A stretch of DNA of 64,000 nt from Histoplasma ohiense (taxonomy: Eukaryota; Ascomycota; Eurotiomycetes; Onygenales; Ajellomycetaceae), in assembly GCA_017607445.1 (NCBI GenBank), contig JAEVHH010000006.1, forward strand, positions 310,001 to 374,000, read 5' to 3'. The notes under the pieces were generated by a model. It worked only from the letters and a program-made list of their open reading frames with translations, had not been told where the DNA came from and did not search any database. Shown one piece after another: positions 23,201 through 34,487 of this stretch. Numbering within the stretch: the stretch's first letter is position 1; each line of letters starts with the position of its first letter. The position numbers and the translations under genes are program-made.

Positions 23201-24898
23201 GCGAATCTGAGTAATGATACCTCCCTGCGGCAGCGCTGTTTTCCTGTACCCACGGAACATCGTTACCATTGGAATCAAATGCTCCTTCTCAGCAGTCCTA
23301 GAAACTACAGTCGCATTAATAGCCAAAAGAACCGGATTCATATCTGATATGGGGGATGCCGTGGCAATATTTCCAGCTAGGGATGCCACATTTCGAATCT
23401 GGCGCCCGGCAAAATATCTGAGAACTTTAGCCATCGCCCCGAACACAGATCCTCTTCGACCCAGCTTTGACGATAGGCCATAGCAAACATGTTCAATATC
23501 TGTCAAAGGTGCATTTCCACCAATCACAAGTTCACTCGAGATAGACAGATCAGTGGGTACTGAAATTTTGTTAAGTTCTTCGATGTCCGAAACAAAGACT
23601 GAAACTGCATATTCCGAGCCTTTAAATCGGATCTCAACCTGGATTTCGCTTGCCCCGCTGACAATAGTCGCGGATGGGAACGCAGCCATGATGTCGACTA
23701 ATTGCTGTAAATTCGTCGGTCGGAGCCATATTTTCTCTTTATCACCGTAGCATACGGGGTTATCGACAAACTTCGACAGCGAAGGTGGGTAAATTAACTC
23801 TGATGAAGGAGAATACTCTGCAAGCTCAACTTGGGGAACTTTTTTGGATGGCTGAAGCGTGATTTCTTCTGAAAGGCTGGTCTGGGAACTATGTTCGTCT
23901 GCCGAAGTGGAGCCCGTTGATGTCGAAGAATCCGATGGACGGGATTCGTTGTTGATCTTATCGCGGCAACATCCCCCGGATCTGCCGCATGAGCCAGTTG
24001 AGGATTTGGGCGCGTTGGTAAACTGCCCTTGTAGATACATCGCTGCCTCATTTTCGCTCTCCGTGTTAGCATCTACTGGAATAGAATTCTTCTCTTCATC
24101 CAGCTGCCCTTTTAGGTCCTCAACAATGAAAGTTTTAGCAGCTTGGAGAATAGGCTTGTAGCCTGTACAACGACACAAATTCCCATCCAGATGACCTTTC
24201 ATTTCAATGTCGTTATCAGATAGAGAGAATTTGCCGGTTTCCGGGTCATAGGCATTTCTGATAATGGAGTATAGGGACATGACGATGCCTGGTGTACAAA
24301 ATCCACACCTGCGATAAAAAGAACATTTAGTCCCAAAGAGCACAATTCCTGCCGGAATTGCCTAGGATACGACTTACTGTGATCCATGAAGCTTACCCAT
24401 CCGTTCCTGTAACGGATGAGGCTTGTCAACACTCCCAAGCCCTTCGACAGTAATGACATGTTTCCCGACGACTATAGGATAACCTCTAGTTAGCAAAAAG
24501 ACGAAGAAAACAGAAAAGAAACCCCCTCCCCCGTCAATCGTGCAGGAATTAAAATATGCAAGAAAAGTCACGAACTCACCCCCAACCAGCGGATACAGAC
24601 AAGCGTTTACAGACAAGTGCTTGATTCTCCTCGAGTTGATCCTGTCTCTCACCTGCAGAACCACGGTGCAGGCGCCGCAACCACCCTCACCACATCCTAA
24701 CTTCGTTCCTTTCAAACCACGCTGTGACCTGATAAAGTCCAACAAAGTCCAGTGCGGATTAGGGTTTTGAAGCTCAACCCTGCGGCCATTCAGGTAGAAC
24801 TGCAGAACCGAGCTGGTATATGTGGACTTGATAATTGCATGCAGTGCTGCATTGGCGGGGATGGAATCCACCTCCGAGTTTGATACAGGAAGCCCCAT
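20294..24898 (-). CDS. hxnS: Molybdenum hydroxylase of the xanthine dehydrogenase family (HxnS-like nicotinate hydroxylase; HxA alternative)
   Basis: Five exons give 1434 residues: 24898-24580, 24471-24378, 24308-22134, 22079-20900 and 20830-20294, all in phase. Two [2Fe-2S] motifs are present (LGCGEGGCGAC near residue 68 and CGFC...CRC from residue 139), then a Ser/Thr-rich linker, the FAD domain and the molybdopterin domain. Catalytic-type residues are E896 (FGGKESR), R1006 (AFRGFGGPQ) and E1365 (GEPPL). That set is of the purine-hydroxylase type rather than the aldehyde-oxidase type. The family includes xanthine dehydrogenase (HxA) and nicotinate hydroxylase (HxnS), which turns nicotinate into 6-hydroxynicotinate. 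Its place beside hxnR- and hxnT-like loci and its length above about 1,360 residues favour HxnS, but I cannot separate the two from motifs alone. An upstream in-frame ATG at 24928 would add ten residues. Confidence 0.8.
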
Positions 24899-25439
24899 TG
24901 TGAATGGAGGATGATAGACGCAAAACAACGCCTACAAAAGCAGAGAGGGCAAGGAGTTCTGGTAATGTACGTGCATGAATGGCATCAATAAAAATAGCAT
25001 AGCATGACCCTGAGAGATGTTGCCAGCAGGGCGCACCGGCACGGTTTTGTCACCGCCGCCAGAAATGTGTATAACCGACGCAATCATAGCACGGGAAGCA
25101 GTTAACTACTAGGAGTCAATAATTACACTGCGGGCTGGTTTAATTCCACCACCGCTAAAGTTGGAAAGTATCCGCCGTAAGTTACTAAATAAATCTGTAT
25201 CCACAACGATATCAAACTCTAAGTTGCCTTCACATCTACGTGCTGCACCCAACAGGACCGACCAATGCTTATAAGGTACTTTTTACGTACATGATTTTAT
25301 CCTACTCTTTTACTCTATCAGAAAGCGACAAGAGCGAAAAGGAAAATATAGAGAGCTCAACATTGATTAGTAGGGGTTATGTTAGCACCCACGATATTTG
25401 GTTCGTAAACCCGCTTACCTTTTTACAGATCTGTAGTTA

Positions 25440-25720
25440 GTGTCTAATAAGCCAGTGTACCAGCAGTCCAGTGCAGGGAATATCAATTCTCCGTACCAAC
25501 TCTTTATATTAAAAAAATCTCTATCGAGTACTAAAATATATATATATCAATACTTAGAGAGCTAAGATTAATAGGAAATAACCTGAATACACTTTCTTAT
25601 TCAATATTCAGTTGAACTCATTCTTAGTTCTAACAACAGTTTTCAGATTCATTAAAGTTTGTATCTTTTTCCCTACCCTTAACTCAAAGATTAAAATAAA
25701 ACATCAGCCTTACTACTAAG
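25440..25720. other. AT-rich patch, possibly RIP-decayed repeat
   Basis: This is a block of high A+T with frequent TA dinucleotides and no coding capacity, between the hxnS-like promoter and the hxnT-like relic. The pattern is what repeat-induced point mutation leaves, but the source element cannot be identified. Confidence 0.4.
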
Positions 25721-26137
25721 CTAAAGGGAGGAAATGCCCCAGAAGCTACCATGAATCTTGCCTTTAACTTACTTTCAAATACCTAGGCAGTTGCGTAAAA
25801 CCTAATGCGTACACAATAAATCCACCAGATGCTACATGAGCTGTCCTTAGAATGCACTCACCACGTAACGATACACTACGCCAGATGTATTTTAGCGGTG
25901 GTGGAATTAACCATCCTATGGTGTGTGCAATTGATTGATTGTCAATCAATCCCTCACAAACCCCTCCGCTCCTTCCCCGCACCCCCACCCCTGTCCTCCC
26001 GGGTGTTTGGCCAAGACGTGGTGGGGTGGTCGGTAACAATACGCACTTGTTATACCCACGTATTTGATACGGGCTGTGTCAAGCATCGTACCATACGCGG
26101 TATGTCCAAAGGTGGGGGTTTGTCCCAACTGAGCTCG

Positions 26138-26170
26138 TTAGGGTTTGGGGCTAGGGCTTAGGGCTTAGGG
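26138..26170 (+). repeat. Short interstitial telomere-like repeats
   Basis: Three TTAGGG units occur, interspersed with tttgggg and ctaggg variants, within about 33 bases. TTAGGG is the telomere unit in most filamentous fungi, so this could be a short interstitial telomere-like tract. It may also be chance in a G-rich patch. Confidence 0.45.
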
Positions 26171-27240
26171 CAAGCCTTGACCGTTTGAGATAGAAATTCT
26201 ACCGAAAACAGCCCTCAAAGGACCTGGCATTTGATCGGACGTGAAGAGCTGTTCTGCTGGAAAAATGACTGCTCTTCCAAACAATTGTTTGGTGGCAGGA
26301 TCTTAACAGACATTCTCATCACGTTCCTATCCACCATTGCCGTCCCTGTTTCTTCCAAGGAGTCATTTCCGCTTCACCCGTGGTTGAGTGCTCTCGTCCG
26401 GCCGAAAATGGAGCGTTGGCATTGGTAGCCATTTTATTCATGCCTCAGAACCCGCTCTTGGAGCGCTGTCGGGTATCTTGCCAGCAAGCCCTCAAGGTGT
26501 CAAAGATACAGAGGAAGAGAGGCGTAGCATGGGCCTCCAGCATTTCTCGTCCAGCAACTTCAAAGGGCAGCTTTATTTTGAGGCGCAGAGGCATCAAGAT
26601 TGGCTTCCAGTTGGGTCAGCGCAGAGGGTTGCTGGTAATAAAGGAAAATGAAACAGATTAACAAAATATATCAAGACTTGGTTGATATGATGTCTTTGCG
26701 TTTTTGCCTGTTCTACGTTCGTTGCTCAACCTTGGACTTATGGTTGCTTTTCTTCTCTCTCCCTTCATATTCCCACCCAGGGAAGAAAAAAATGGACAGC
26801 TAAAAAAAAGGAAATTGTTTTCGTTTTTCTCACTTGCCGCTTCGCTACCGTATCATTCATACACAGTATGCTTTAACAGTGGCCTCCTGCGCACCCCTAA
26901 CAGATTCTGCGCTGTTCAAGCCGCACTCTTGCTCAGTGCCCTTTGGATTGGGCATCGAGCTGCCGAGAGCGTTCGAGAGTGTCTACGTCCTTAATGGTCC
27001 AAGTGTGCAATATCATCCACAGGGGACCATGCTTTTCGATTGACAGCAGCTACTACACCCATCAGCCGATATGCACTATAACCTGGCGATATCGGGATAG
27101 GAGAGAGAGGTGGCCATCTGAAATAGGGAAAAGGAAGACAAATTCTGCAAAGAAAGAAGCTCTAATAAATTTTTTTTTTTAAAAAAAAAAAACCCTTCCA
27201 GACCGGCCCCCAACAAACAGGCAGTAGCCATGTCCCCTAC

Positions 27241-27461
27241 CCCCTAGACCTAGACAACAACTCCCCGATGCAACCCCCAGACCATTGAGGAGATCCAGGA
27301 GCTCGTGGTAAAATACGCAACGGCAGTCAAGAGGACGGCGGAAGCCAGCTTCGACGGCGTGGAGATTCATTGCCTAGCTTCTGCTTCCCCCCTTCAATCC
27401 TGCGCTTTCGTTTTCTTTCCTTTTTCTCTTCCCATTCCCATTCTCTTCTCTTTTAACCCTT

Positions 27462-27495
<34 letters not shown>

Positions 27496-27741
27496 CTACG
27501 CCACACAATTTGCAGAAAACCCCCCATCCCATTCCCAAAAATTGCCCCTTCCCTCGACCAACCCCTCCCCGACAACCTCAACATCCCTGGCGACGCTCCC
27601 AGTGGCCATCGGCACCCGCCTCTCTCCCTACCACTACTTCCCAAGATACCCACGACTCAAACCGCCAGTGCCCAATGCAGCCCTGGTCGGGCTGTGCGTG
27701 CAGATCGCGACACCCACCGGCCCGCTGTATTGCTGTTGAAT
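27241..27741 (+). pseudogene. Relic of an old-yellow-enzyme FMN oxidoreductase (HxnT-like)
   Basis: Pieces of an NADH:flavin oxidoreductase/old yellow enzyme are found in order but in different frames. A PLDLDNNSP piece (about 27241-27270) precedes TIEEIQELVVKYATAVKRTA and SFDGVEIH (about 27280-27370) in another frame. GTRLSPYHYF (about 27615-27645) and then QDTHDSN follow in two further frame contexts. Between the second and third blocks lies a T/A homopolymer (about 27460-27495) in place of coding sequence. The N-terminal third and the C-terminus are not recognisable. In A. nidulans hxnT, an OYE-type reductase gene, lies next to hxnS and hxnR, and this relic sits exactly between the hxnS-like and hxnR-like genes. 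The loss of reading frame is clear; the HxnT identity is inference. Confidence 0.65.
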
Positions 27742-28393
27742 GGGTGGGGAGCGGAAGGCGGGAATGTGAAGGCGGGGAGGGTGGTGTTGGCTCCATTGGT
27801 GATAGATCAATTTGATTAAAAAAATGGATCGTTAACGATATAGCTACAGTACGCACTGAGCTCTCTCTCTCTCTCGTTGGTTTACACGAAATATGTCTAT
27901 TTTATGCCATGGATGGTAGGTAATAATAAGTATAAAAAGTCTACATAAATAACTTTCGCTTTATCCGCCCAGAATTGATGGTAATGTAATAAATAGCAAA
28001 TAATAAATACCGCGCCACCCTACCACCGCTCAGATGCCAGCTGTTGTTAAAATACAAAGAAGCCAGAGACAAAAACTTCGTCAGTATTGCAGAATTATAT
28101 GTTTCGCCCCAGAAACCCGGTCGTATATCCAATGATAGGGAAAAAAAAAAAGTGCAAAAAACCTCTACAAACACAAAACCAAGAAAGAAAAAGAAGGAAA
28201 GAGGGAAAAAAACTTTCAAAGGATATATCAATACACAAAACACCCCCGCCATCCCCGACTGATCTCCGCCCTATATTATAATGAACGAAGCCATTTTTTT
28301 TCTCGAGGATACAACGCAATAGAACAAATGAATGAAAAGAAAAAGTCCAGAAAAAGACAACGAACAACTCCAGAATTCAATCTTCCGGCCACC
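27742..28393. other. Intergenic region 3' of the hxnR-like gene
   Basis: No gene was found. It includes a CT dinucleotide run (about 27860-27875) and A-rich tracts (28139-28225). It should contain the 3' untranslated region of the minus-strand regulator gene. Confidence 0.4.
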
Positions 28394-31300
28394 CTACCTG
28401 CTCGATAAAGTCACCAAAACCTTCATTGCATCATGCACCACCGCCCAACGCACACTGGCCAGCTGCTGGCTCATGATGCACGTCAATCCCGTCGTGTCGA
28501 ACTTGCCTGCCAGCGAGGAGAGATCCTCCAGCGTGTTACAGGTCGTCATGGCGATTACTAGGGTGGCCACTTCATTGCGGGGGTTAAGGGAAATAGAGCC
28601 AGGTATGCGCGGCGCGGGGCTCGGATGCTGTAATTGCTGTTGTTGCCCCTGCTGCTCGCTGTTATTATCATTGCTAATCTCCGTCCGTCTGACCAACGTT
28701 GTCGAGGAAGAGCAAGGGGAGCTTGATGACGTCGGGAGATGGAAGGCCCAGCACGTCAGGGTCGCCAGATACAGGCACCAGGGGTAATGGAAGACATCCG
28801 TCTCGTCCCAGTCGTTAAGATTCATGATTGCATCCTGCAGGATGTACGAGGCATGCCTGGTCGCCTTGGCTGCTGAGTGCGGATCCTCGTTCAGCCAGCG
28901 CGTGACGACCCGTTGGGACCGATCAAAGTCACTGGCCGTTACCAACCGTCCGAGAATATGTGGTGCGCCCGCATATATCTGTAAATCGAGCACTTCGACA
29001 TTCAGTGTGATGTGCGCAGCGTGGTACATGACATTGGTTGCTGTTTTGAGGCCGACGAATTTTCGCGGGTCGGACGTCTGGTTTAATTTCATGTCCATGC
29101 AATCTGCGTCGAAGTCGTTTTTCCACAAGTCGTAGGAGCGACCGATGCGGGCCTTCCAGGCGCCTACTAGGTTTGGTGTTTCTGATCGTAGGGTGGTTTG
29201 GTCTCGGCGTTTGAGGTCGGAAGATATGGACATCAGGCCGTGTAAGAGGAAGATCCTTGACAGAGCATTGAGGTATCGTGGCCGGTTGGTGGTGTTGGGG
29301 GTTATGTATGCTTTCAGAACGAGTAGGAAAGCCCTATGCGGTTTCTCTGCGTGTGAGCACTCGAACCATTGTTCGGCAGTCCTTGCCTCCCACGTAGCCT
29401 CGTCACATGGCAAGGAGGTCCTGATTTCAAATGCTGACATGCAAAGAGATTGTGAGAAGAGCACCGCATGCTGAGTGTCCCACATGAAGCAAAGCATGGC
29501 GAGCCGCTTCCTCTGTTCTAGGTCCATTGCCTGCCTCCATGCTGAATCAAGATTATCCGGCCGTTCCGCTACGGGAGAGGTCCGAATGAGCTGACAATTG
29601 CTTCGCCGAATAAGTTTTATGAGGACACAGTGGAATAGCTGAGACATCTCACGCTGTTTTAGGCCGGCTCGTTGTTTCCCAAAGCAATCGATCAACATCA
29701 TTGCCTGGAGGACCCAAAGGTCAGGCTGTGGGGAGAATGATTGATGGGAAAAGAGTTGATTGCGTAACGAGTCATTCATTCCGACGGCCAATTGGTGAGC
29801 TTCCATAGTGCTGTATGAGGCGCCCATTGATACCATGGCAGCAAGTAGCAATGTGTCGATTCGGTCTGGATCAAATGTTGGTTGATGGATTAGTGGATAC
29901 GAGACATTAAATTTTGTGAAGAAGAGGTCACAGTACGTTTGAAGCGCGTTGATGGAGAGAAGAGGGGACGAGAGCTCAATTCGGTTTCCTTCTACAGTCA
30001 TAGGTTGTAATTGGGAGACAAGCCGCAATAACCTTGTTCTTGCAGCCTCGCTTATTTGAGGTAATTTTCTTAGTACAACCTTTGTAGAAGGTGTTTGGCC
30101 CATCCAGTCCATGTTGGAAAAGGTAGACAGTGTAAGCTGGTTGGAAGCATCAAGAGTCGCCGCGGAGATCTGGACAGGCGACGACGGGGATGTCTGGCTC
30201 CTATCAACAGGAAATTCCACACTAGAAGAAGTGTCTCCGGAAGGTTGAATGGGTGGATCTGATGAGATACTGCTAGGGTTCCTTGCTGATTCTGATGCCG
30301 AGGAAATGGGTTGGCTGAAAAATTCGTTATGACGCTGTTGAGTCTGTGACCACATATCAGGCACCGGTTCTGCAAAGTTGACCATGTCCATAGCCAGCGA
30401 CATGTCACTATGGTTAAAGGCGTCATCCAATGATGTCACATCGAAGAGCCAGTTGTAATTATGTGTAGCGGCAAATGGCATGTTAAAAGAGGTTGCTATA
30501 TATCAGAAAATAACCATATTAGACTTCAGCAAACACCAAGAATTTATAGTTCATTCTCCCCCTGGTTTCCCCTTTTTGCGCCTTTTGGAGGGGGATCTGT
30601 CCGGGAGCATGCTATTGGGAGATGGACAACGGACAGCGGATAGCGGATAGCGCCATCTACTTTGTACGAAAGACGAACAACAGATACATACCAGTATCCA
30701 AATCAAAAAAATCCTCATAGTCCATACCAGGTCCTAAATCCTGGCTCCTCCATGAACCGTCTGCAGCATCGAACTGGCCCGGGATTGGCTCTGCGTATGG
30801 CTCGTAAGGGCCCCCAGGCACCATAGGGGCTATGAGAGGATCAGGGTGATGAACCGGCTGGCAATTATCCAGTGCGCTGCTGTCTAAATTGACACTCGAG
30901 CATGAGGGATGGACAGATGTTGGCGGGGAGATGGGAGCTACAGAGCCAGCGCCATGGTCCTGGCAGTGATAGTTCAGTTCTCCAATCGAAGGCGGCGAGG
31001 TTAGATTTGAACTGCTATCTTGATTGTGGCTGCCCGGGGGGGTAGCAGCCTTGTCATTAAAACTCCGGATAGAAGCGGACGACGACGTGGAAGAGGAATT
31101 TACAGCCTCAGTGGCTTGAATGGATGAGGTTGTCAACGCCGTGGGCCTCGTTAACATTGCCGCACGAGCTTGCTTTTTGGTCGGTTTGGTGATAATAGTC
31201 CCATCAGGCCCACGCCGCGTCCTTTTGCGAGTTTCAAGCACACCCAGGCCTGGGCCACCTGCCTCCTCGTCTCTCTTTGCATGACGAGCCATATGTCTTC

Positions 31301-31638
31301 CTATATTTTTACGGGGGTTTTTCGGCAGGAGGATTAATGTTCAGCAACACCAACCAGACTTAACCAAACGAAATGATTTAAGGTAAGGTAGGAAAGGCAG
31401 CCAGAGCGGCAAAAAGCAAGACAAAATACCTACCTAGCAAGTCAGGTCTGTTAAAATGGACACCACACCTTTCGCAGGTGTTGTCTTCGTTCTTGTGGTT
31501 CAGCGCATGCCGGCGAAGATGCTCTGCACGTGTGAAGCGCTTGTTACAGCCCGGATGCGAGCAGACATGGGCTTTCTCTGCCGGTGGTTTCTCGGGCAGA
31601 ATCGAGCATGATTGCGGCACTGCGCCAACTTGAGACAT
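28394..31638 (-). CDS. hxnR: C2H2 zinc-finger transcription factor with fungal-specific TF domain (HxnR-like)
   Basis: Three exons give 971 residues: 31638-31434, 31300-30692 and 30495-28394. Two tandem C2H2 fingers lie near the N-terminus: CSHPGCNKRFTRAEHLRRH continuing to the second His, and a second finger CERCGVHFNRPDLL that is cut by the first intron and completed by GRHMARH. A basic stretch (KRTRRGPDG...TKPTKK) and a long Ser/Thr/Pro-rich region follow. The fungal-specific transcription-factor middle-homology domain comes next, from about LQTYCDLFFTKFNVSYPLIH. This C2H2 plus fungal-TF layout is that of the nicotinate regulator HxnR, though AmdX-like and other factors share it. It lies beside hxnT-like and hxnS-like loci, so it is the natural candidate for the cluster activator. 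A polyglutamine-type run lies near the C-terminus. Confidence 0.8.
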
Positions 31639-34487
31639 TGCAACTTTTGTGAAGAGAGAAAAACCGGGTTATAAAAGGGGAATGCGAACTACGCTATTGA
31701 TTCCCATTCAACACGAGAGGTCTCAAGTCTCCCACCTTGCTTGCAAACGAGCATCCGATAACAGATGGGGAAGACCAGGGAGGTGGGCAACATGAGGGAG
31801 CGAGGGAGAGAGAGAGGGAGAGGGAGAGGGAGAGGGAGAGGGAGGGAGAGCAGACGAAGGAGCAGAGGGGAGGAAGAACAAAAAGCTGGAACAGACAACT
31901 TCCAAGAACTGAAAGCTCGTTAGGTTGAGTTACTAGACGAAGTTAATGATGGCTTGATCCCTTGTCGCCAACGTCAGGATTCCTTATGGCCTTCTGCGGT
32001 TCAACGTCTCTTATGCGGGCCGGATGAAGTATGAAGTATGTGCGCCTGTATGGATGTATGGACCTTGTATTGCGGGCAGGATCCTGGCGTCACATGATTG
32101 CAAACCAGCGTATCGCAATGTATTGTTTCCAACAGTAGGACGTAACTTTCCGCAAAACCGGGTACAAACAAGCGTCAGGAGGCCCCCACATCAGGTAACC
32201 CGGTACCTCTCCGGTATATCACCGTAACTAACCTCCGCGTATGGAGATTACACAGCCTTCCCCCGGGCCGCCGAACTACTCCGCTCAGCCAAACTTCACC
32301 CCATCACGTCCAATCCACGAAGGGGTTTTATTAATCCTTCAGTGCTAGAACGAAGCATCGAACTGCTGGCCCAGGATCTTCCACTCATGAAGTCCACGCG
32401 GGCTCTTGGGCCTGATCAATGTCGTCTAGTGAGCCACGATTTGATATTCTGTAGTCCTATTTCGATGTTCATTCTTACTTTTCATCCCTTCTGGAAAAGT
32501 TCGTCCTCCAGATGACCCAGAACGAGACTGAGCCAGCAGAAGCACAGATCGTATTCCAAAGCATACGAGCTTTGGGCAGAGCCGGACCCCCTCCGAATTA
32601 CCCCACAGTCAGAAGCTGTGGAGACTGGCCAGGTATGCAATATGTAATACGCCATATTTATGCATGCTTCTCGGTGAGACTACAAGCTGCGATGAAGCCG
32701 TCATTAGCTGCAGTGAAGTGGGCAGTTGCGATGCTGTCAACAACGAGGATGGATTTGAAATATAGAAAACTGACCTCCATCAATTCATCCAACGGACCAT
32801 GGCAGCATGTTTTGGGCTTACCGAGTTCCCAATTTCCTCCCTTGGCCATGGATGCAAAACTGGGTTCGGTTTGTTGAAGTTGTGACTTGTGAATTCCACA
32901 CCAACCCCCATTCTTGCATCCAAGTTCTGAACTACACCCCCACTCCTGGTCACCACCATTCATCCAAGTACTTCGTAGGTACCGAATGTACAGTACAGGT
33001 ACCCAAAGCAGAGAGCATGTTGCACCGCCAGCTTGTTCCACGCAGTACGGAGAGGATTTTGGAGACAAAAACTTTGGAGGTGAAGTGCAGCCTCAGGCCA
33101 CATGCCCTTTTATGTCAACTGGGGCGTCAATTCCTATTTGGCCATGGTCGTTTCGACCAGCGAGTCGGCCAAATTTTGCAGGTCGTCTCGGAGAATTTGA
33201 ATGGAAAGCTTATTTTTCCCCAACATATGTCCGGAATGTTTTTTCGTTTCTTTTCTTTTCTTTTCTTTTTGCGGGCTGGGCGCCTTACGATCGTGGGTTT
33301 TATGGGGTGGATATGAACTATCCAGAGAAGACGAGAACTCAAAACGAAAGGTCAAGGACGAGAAACAACAGCAGGAAACGAAGGGGGGTTTGGGGAAGGA
33401 GAGGCCAAAAAAAGGGTTCGGCGTCTTTGGGACTTCAACACGTAAATACTTCCCTACAAGGCGATGTTGTTTCTGGCTGCGCTATACACATACATATCTA
33501 TGAACAGGTAGTCTGGTCTCTGCTCGTGCTCTTTCAGCAACTCCAGAGACCAAAATCTCACTCTTATTGAAGGTCATGACTGAAAACCCCCGCTCTCAAA
33601 AGGACCCCATTTGCAGGAGCGGCTTATCTTATCGGTGAACTTATCCCTTTCCATATAATGTGCTACCAGGCAGCGGAGGGAATACGCAGCAGATTCACAA
33701 CGCCTTAAACTCGCCCCGGTAGCCACAAGGCTCAGCCCTTATTTCTAATGATGGCCTCGGCGGCAAAGACACCAAAGGTTCTGGATCATGTTGAAGATGG
33801 ATGAAGTCTTCCATGACATGTGTACCTGCACCTCATCAGTTAGCTATGCCTCCGGACCCTGCCCACTGGTCCGCACGCTCGTTAGAAGTATGCGGTCTGG
33901 AGTTTCTAGATAAACAGCGATTTTCTTGTCAATCTCATCCAGTTAATATTTCTCCCATAGTCAAAATGTGGATATTTTTGACTTATTTCAGGGCGAATAT
34001 CTTCAGGGGTTTGTTTAGGTTCGAGGTCCAACCCGCAGTGAAAAGGACGGAGAATTCCAGTCCCAACGGAAACAGGCAAGATGAAGGGAATTAACTAGGA
34101 AACTTTTTTCTTTTTCTTTTTTTTTTTTTTTCATTGAAGATAGTTTGTTTAGTTGGGGATATACATATATAGTTGACGTGTGTTGCCGTATCCCTAAATA
34201 ACTAACTCACTGGTTAACTTCTTCAGCTTCAACTTTTTTAAACCTCCGCAATCCCTATCCTCAAGCACCTCTCCATACATACAGAGAGCTTCCACCTCCT
34301 CTCTTCTCGTTCTCTATTTATAATTAGTCCTTTTTATCCAATCCATATTTACTTTTTTAATAAGCCTTTCTCCCATTTAATCCCGTAGCAAGCTACGTAA
34401 ATCATGAACTAACAATGCATTCACAACGGGTATCTTGATTCACTTCATCGCTACATGTTGTTTAACAACAACAGGTATAAAACAACA
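31639..34487. promoter_or_regulatory. Long upstream region between the hxnR-like gene and the low-complexity gene
   Basis: No gene was supported in 2.8 kb. Next to the hxnR-like start is a purine-strand GA/GGGA repeat (31797-31857). Open frames at 32512-32877 and 32807-33570 show no family signal. A T-rich run lies at 34105-34133. This region should hold the hxnR-like promoter on the left and the promoter of the plus-strand gene on the right. Confidence 0.4.
31797..31857. repeat. GA-rich (gagaggga) microsatellite upstream of the hxnR-like gene
   Basis: A run of gag and gagggag units lies about 160-220 bases upstream of the regulator start codon. On the transcribed (minus) strand it is a C/T tract, as often seen in fungal promoters and 5' leaders. 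Confidence 0.8.

Larger units (their letters stand above)
24899..27240. other. Upstream region of the hxnS-like gene with an AT-rich patch and telomere-like repeats
   Basis: No intact gene was found in these 2.3 kb. The first few hundred bases should hold the hxnS-like promoter. From about 25440 to 25720 the DNA is AT-rich with many TA steps. At about 26138-26170 there are short TTAGGG-like repeats. Frames at 26380-26661 and 26388-26651 are open but match nothing I know. Confidence 0.4.

Noticed and set aside
26380..26661. Two overlapping open frames upstream of the hxnT relic
   Set aside because: Neither frame resembles OYE or any other family; no splice-linked continuation was found.
27305..27739. 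Single intact gene of 144 codons at the OYE relic
   Set aside because: The frame runs through a T/A homopolymer and only fragments match OYE; matches continue in other frames, so a relic is the better reading.
32512..33570. Several open frames between the hxnR-like gene and the low-complexity gene
   Set aside because: Compositionally unremarkable, overlapping on both strands and without recognisable motifs.
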